This document shows, piece by piece, positions 63,855 through 64,000 of a stretch of 64,000 bases of DNA; the stretch's first letter is position 1; every line of letters starts with the position of its first letter. The translations under genes and the position numbers were made by a program. The stretch is taken from NCBI GenBank assembly GCA_021769725.1, contig JAETSI010000001.1, forward strand, positions 201,089 to 265,088. The letters are read 5' to 3'. Source of the stretch: Oscillospiraceae bacterium. Lineage in GTDB: Bacteria > Bacillota > Clostridia > Oscillospirales > Ruminococcaceae. The notes beneath the pieces were generated by a model, which did not search any database, had not been told where the DNA came from, and was given only the letters and a program-made list of their open reading frames with translations.

Positions 63855-64000
63855 GAGCCTGTTCAGTATCTTTTTTCGCACGTTTTTTCGGCAAATTTCG
63901 CCGCTTACTGCGTCAAAAATCCTTGTCATACGTCAGTATGTCTGCGAATTTTTTCCTTGTAGCCGACAAAATTATGCTCGAAAATCCGCACATAAAAAGA
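63855..64000. repeat. Left part of a probable repeated element, cut by the window edge
   Basis: Non-coding DNA begins with AGAGCCTGTTCAGTATC, and contains TTTGACGCAGTAAGCGGCG on the minus strand and a CATAC/GTATG mini-palindrome near 63938-63955. It resembles the short interspersed elements of many Clostridia that have GAGCCTGTTCAGTAT at one end and its complement at the other. The other end is beyond the window, so this rests on recollection and the edge motif. Confidence 0.4.

Overview
This window looks like chromosomal DNA of an anaerobic, Gram-positive gut or rumen Clostridia member close to Ruminococcus. The evidence is two dockerin-bearing secreted proteins, a circularly permuted family 3 glycoside hydrolase of the type known from Ruminococcus and Butyrivibrio, a V-type (probably sodium) ATPase operon, a reverse rubrerythrin, MurT/GatD lipid II amidation, AddB and RecD2, and many near-consensus TTGACA-17-TATAAT promoters. 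All assignments come from reading the sequence; no database search was run.

Layout. 1-3160: tail of one gene, then a copper module with a CsoR repressor and a CopA ATPase that carries a metal-binding domain at each end. 3168-6775: a receiver-PAS-GGDEF protein, an ECF-like sigma factor with a frameshifted membrane partner gene, and tRNA-Gln. 6850-10876: an ECF-transporter S component behind a structured leader, tcdA, a small membrane protein, a secreted dockerin protein and glyA. 11151-14288: a run of small nucleotide-related enzymes (cysteine hydrolase, Nudix, cytidine deaminase-like, pyrophosphatase-like) ending in rarA. 14290-15170: a decayed leftward locus. 15184-20447: a DUF1292-like protein, a 6S-like RNA, an apparently inactive penicillin-binding-protein homologue, an amidase, tyrA and an RluA-type pseudouridine synthase. 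20713-29144: a tandem GH25 protein, a 186-bp palindromic element, addB, an Spx/ArsC protein, and a divergent XRE regulator and multi-domain CHAP protein. 29333-33640: a type IIA topoisomerase pair. 33625-35267: a Crp/Fnr regulator, a small protein resembling the glycyl-radical tail of anaerobic ribonucleotide reductase, and a reverse rubrerythrin. 35542-39958: a MinD-like ATPase, mgsA, hisS and aspS. 40215-48762: a nine-gene V-type ATPase operon. 48976-55161: murT-gatD, a MurJ/SpoVB-like flippase and an EF-G paralogue. 55327-55644: four tRNAs. 55779-63832: GH3, a second Spx/ArsC protein, an SPFH/zinc-ribbon protein, mreB and recD2. The right edge enters a probable repeat.

How genes work together. 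The best candidate for a little-described system is 33625-35267. There a perfect 16-bp palindrome sits 41.5 bp upstream of the predicted start of the small radical-tail gene and just downstream of the regulator's own predicted start. That geometry predicts activation of one gene and autorepression of the other, and it links a possible spare-part repair protein for an oxygen-damaged glycyl-radical enzyme to a peroxide-reducing rubrerythrin. Other notable points are a probable internal start in copA that would release a 68-residue CopZ-like chaperone, loss of the catalytic residues in the PBP homologue and in the second GH25 domain, and the multiple frameshifts in the sigma-factor partner gene.
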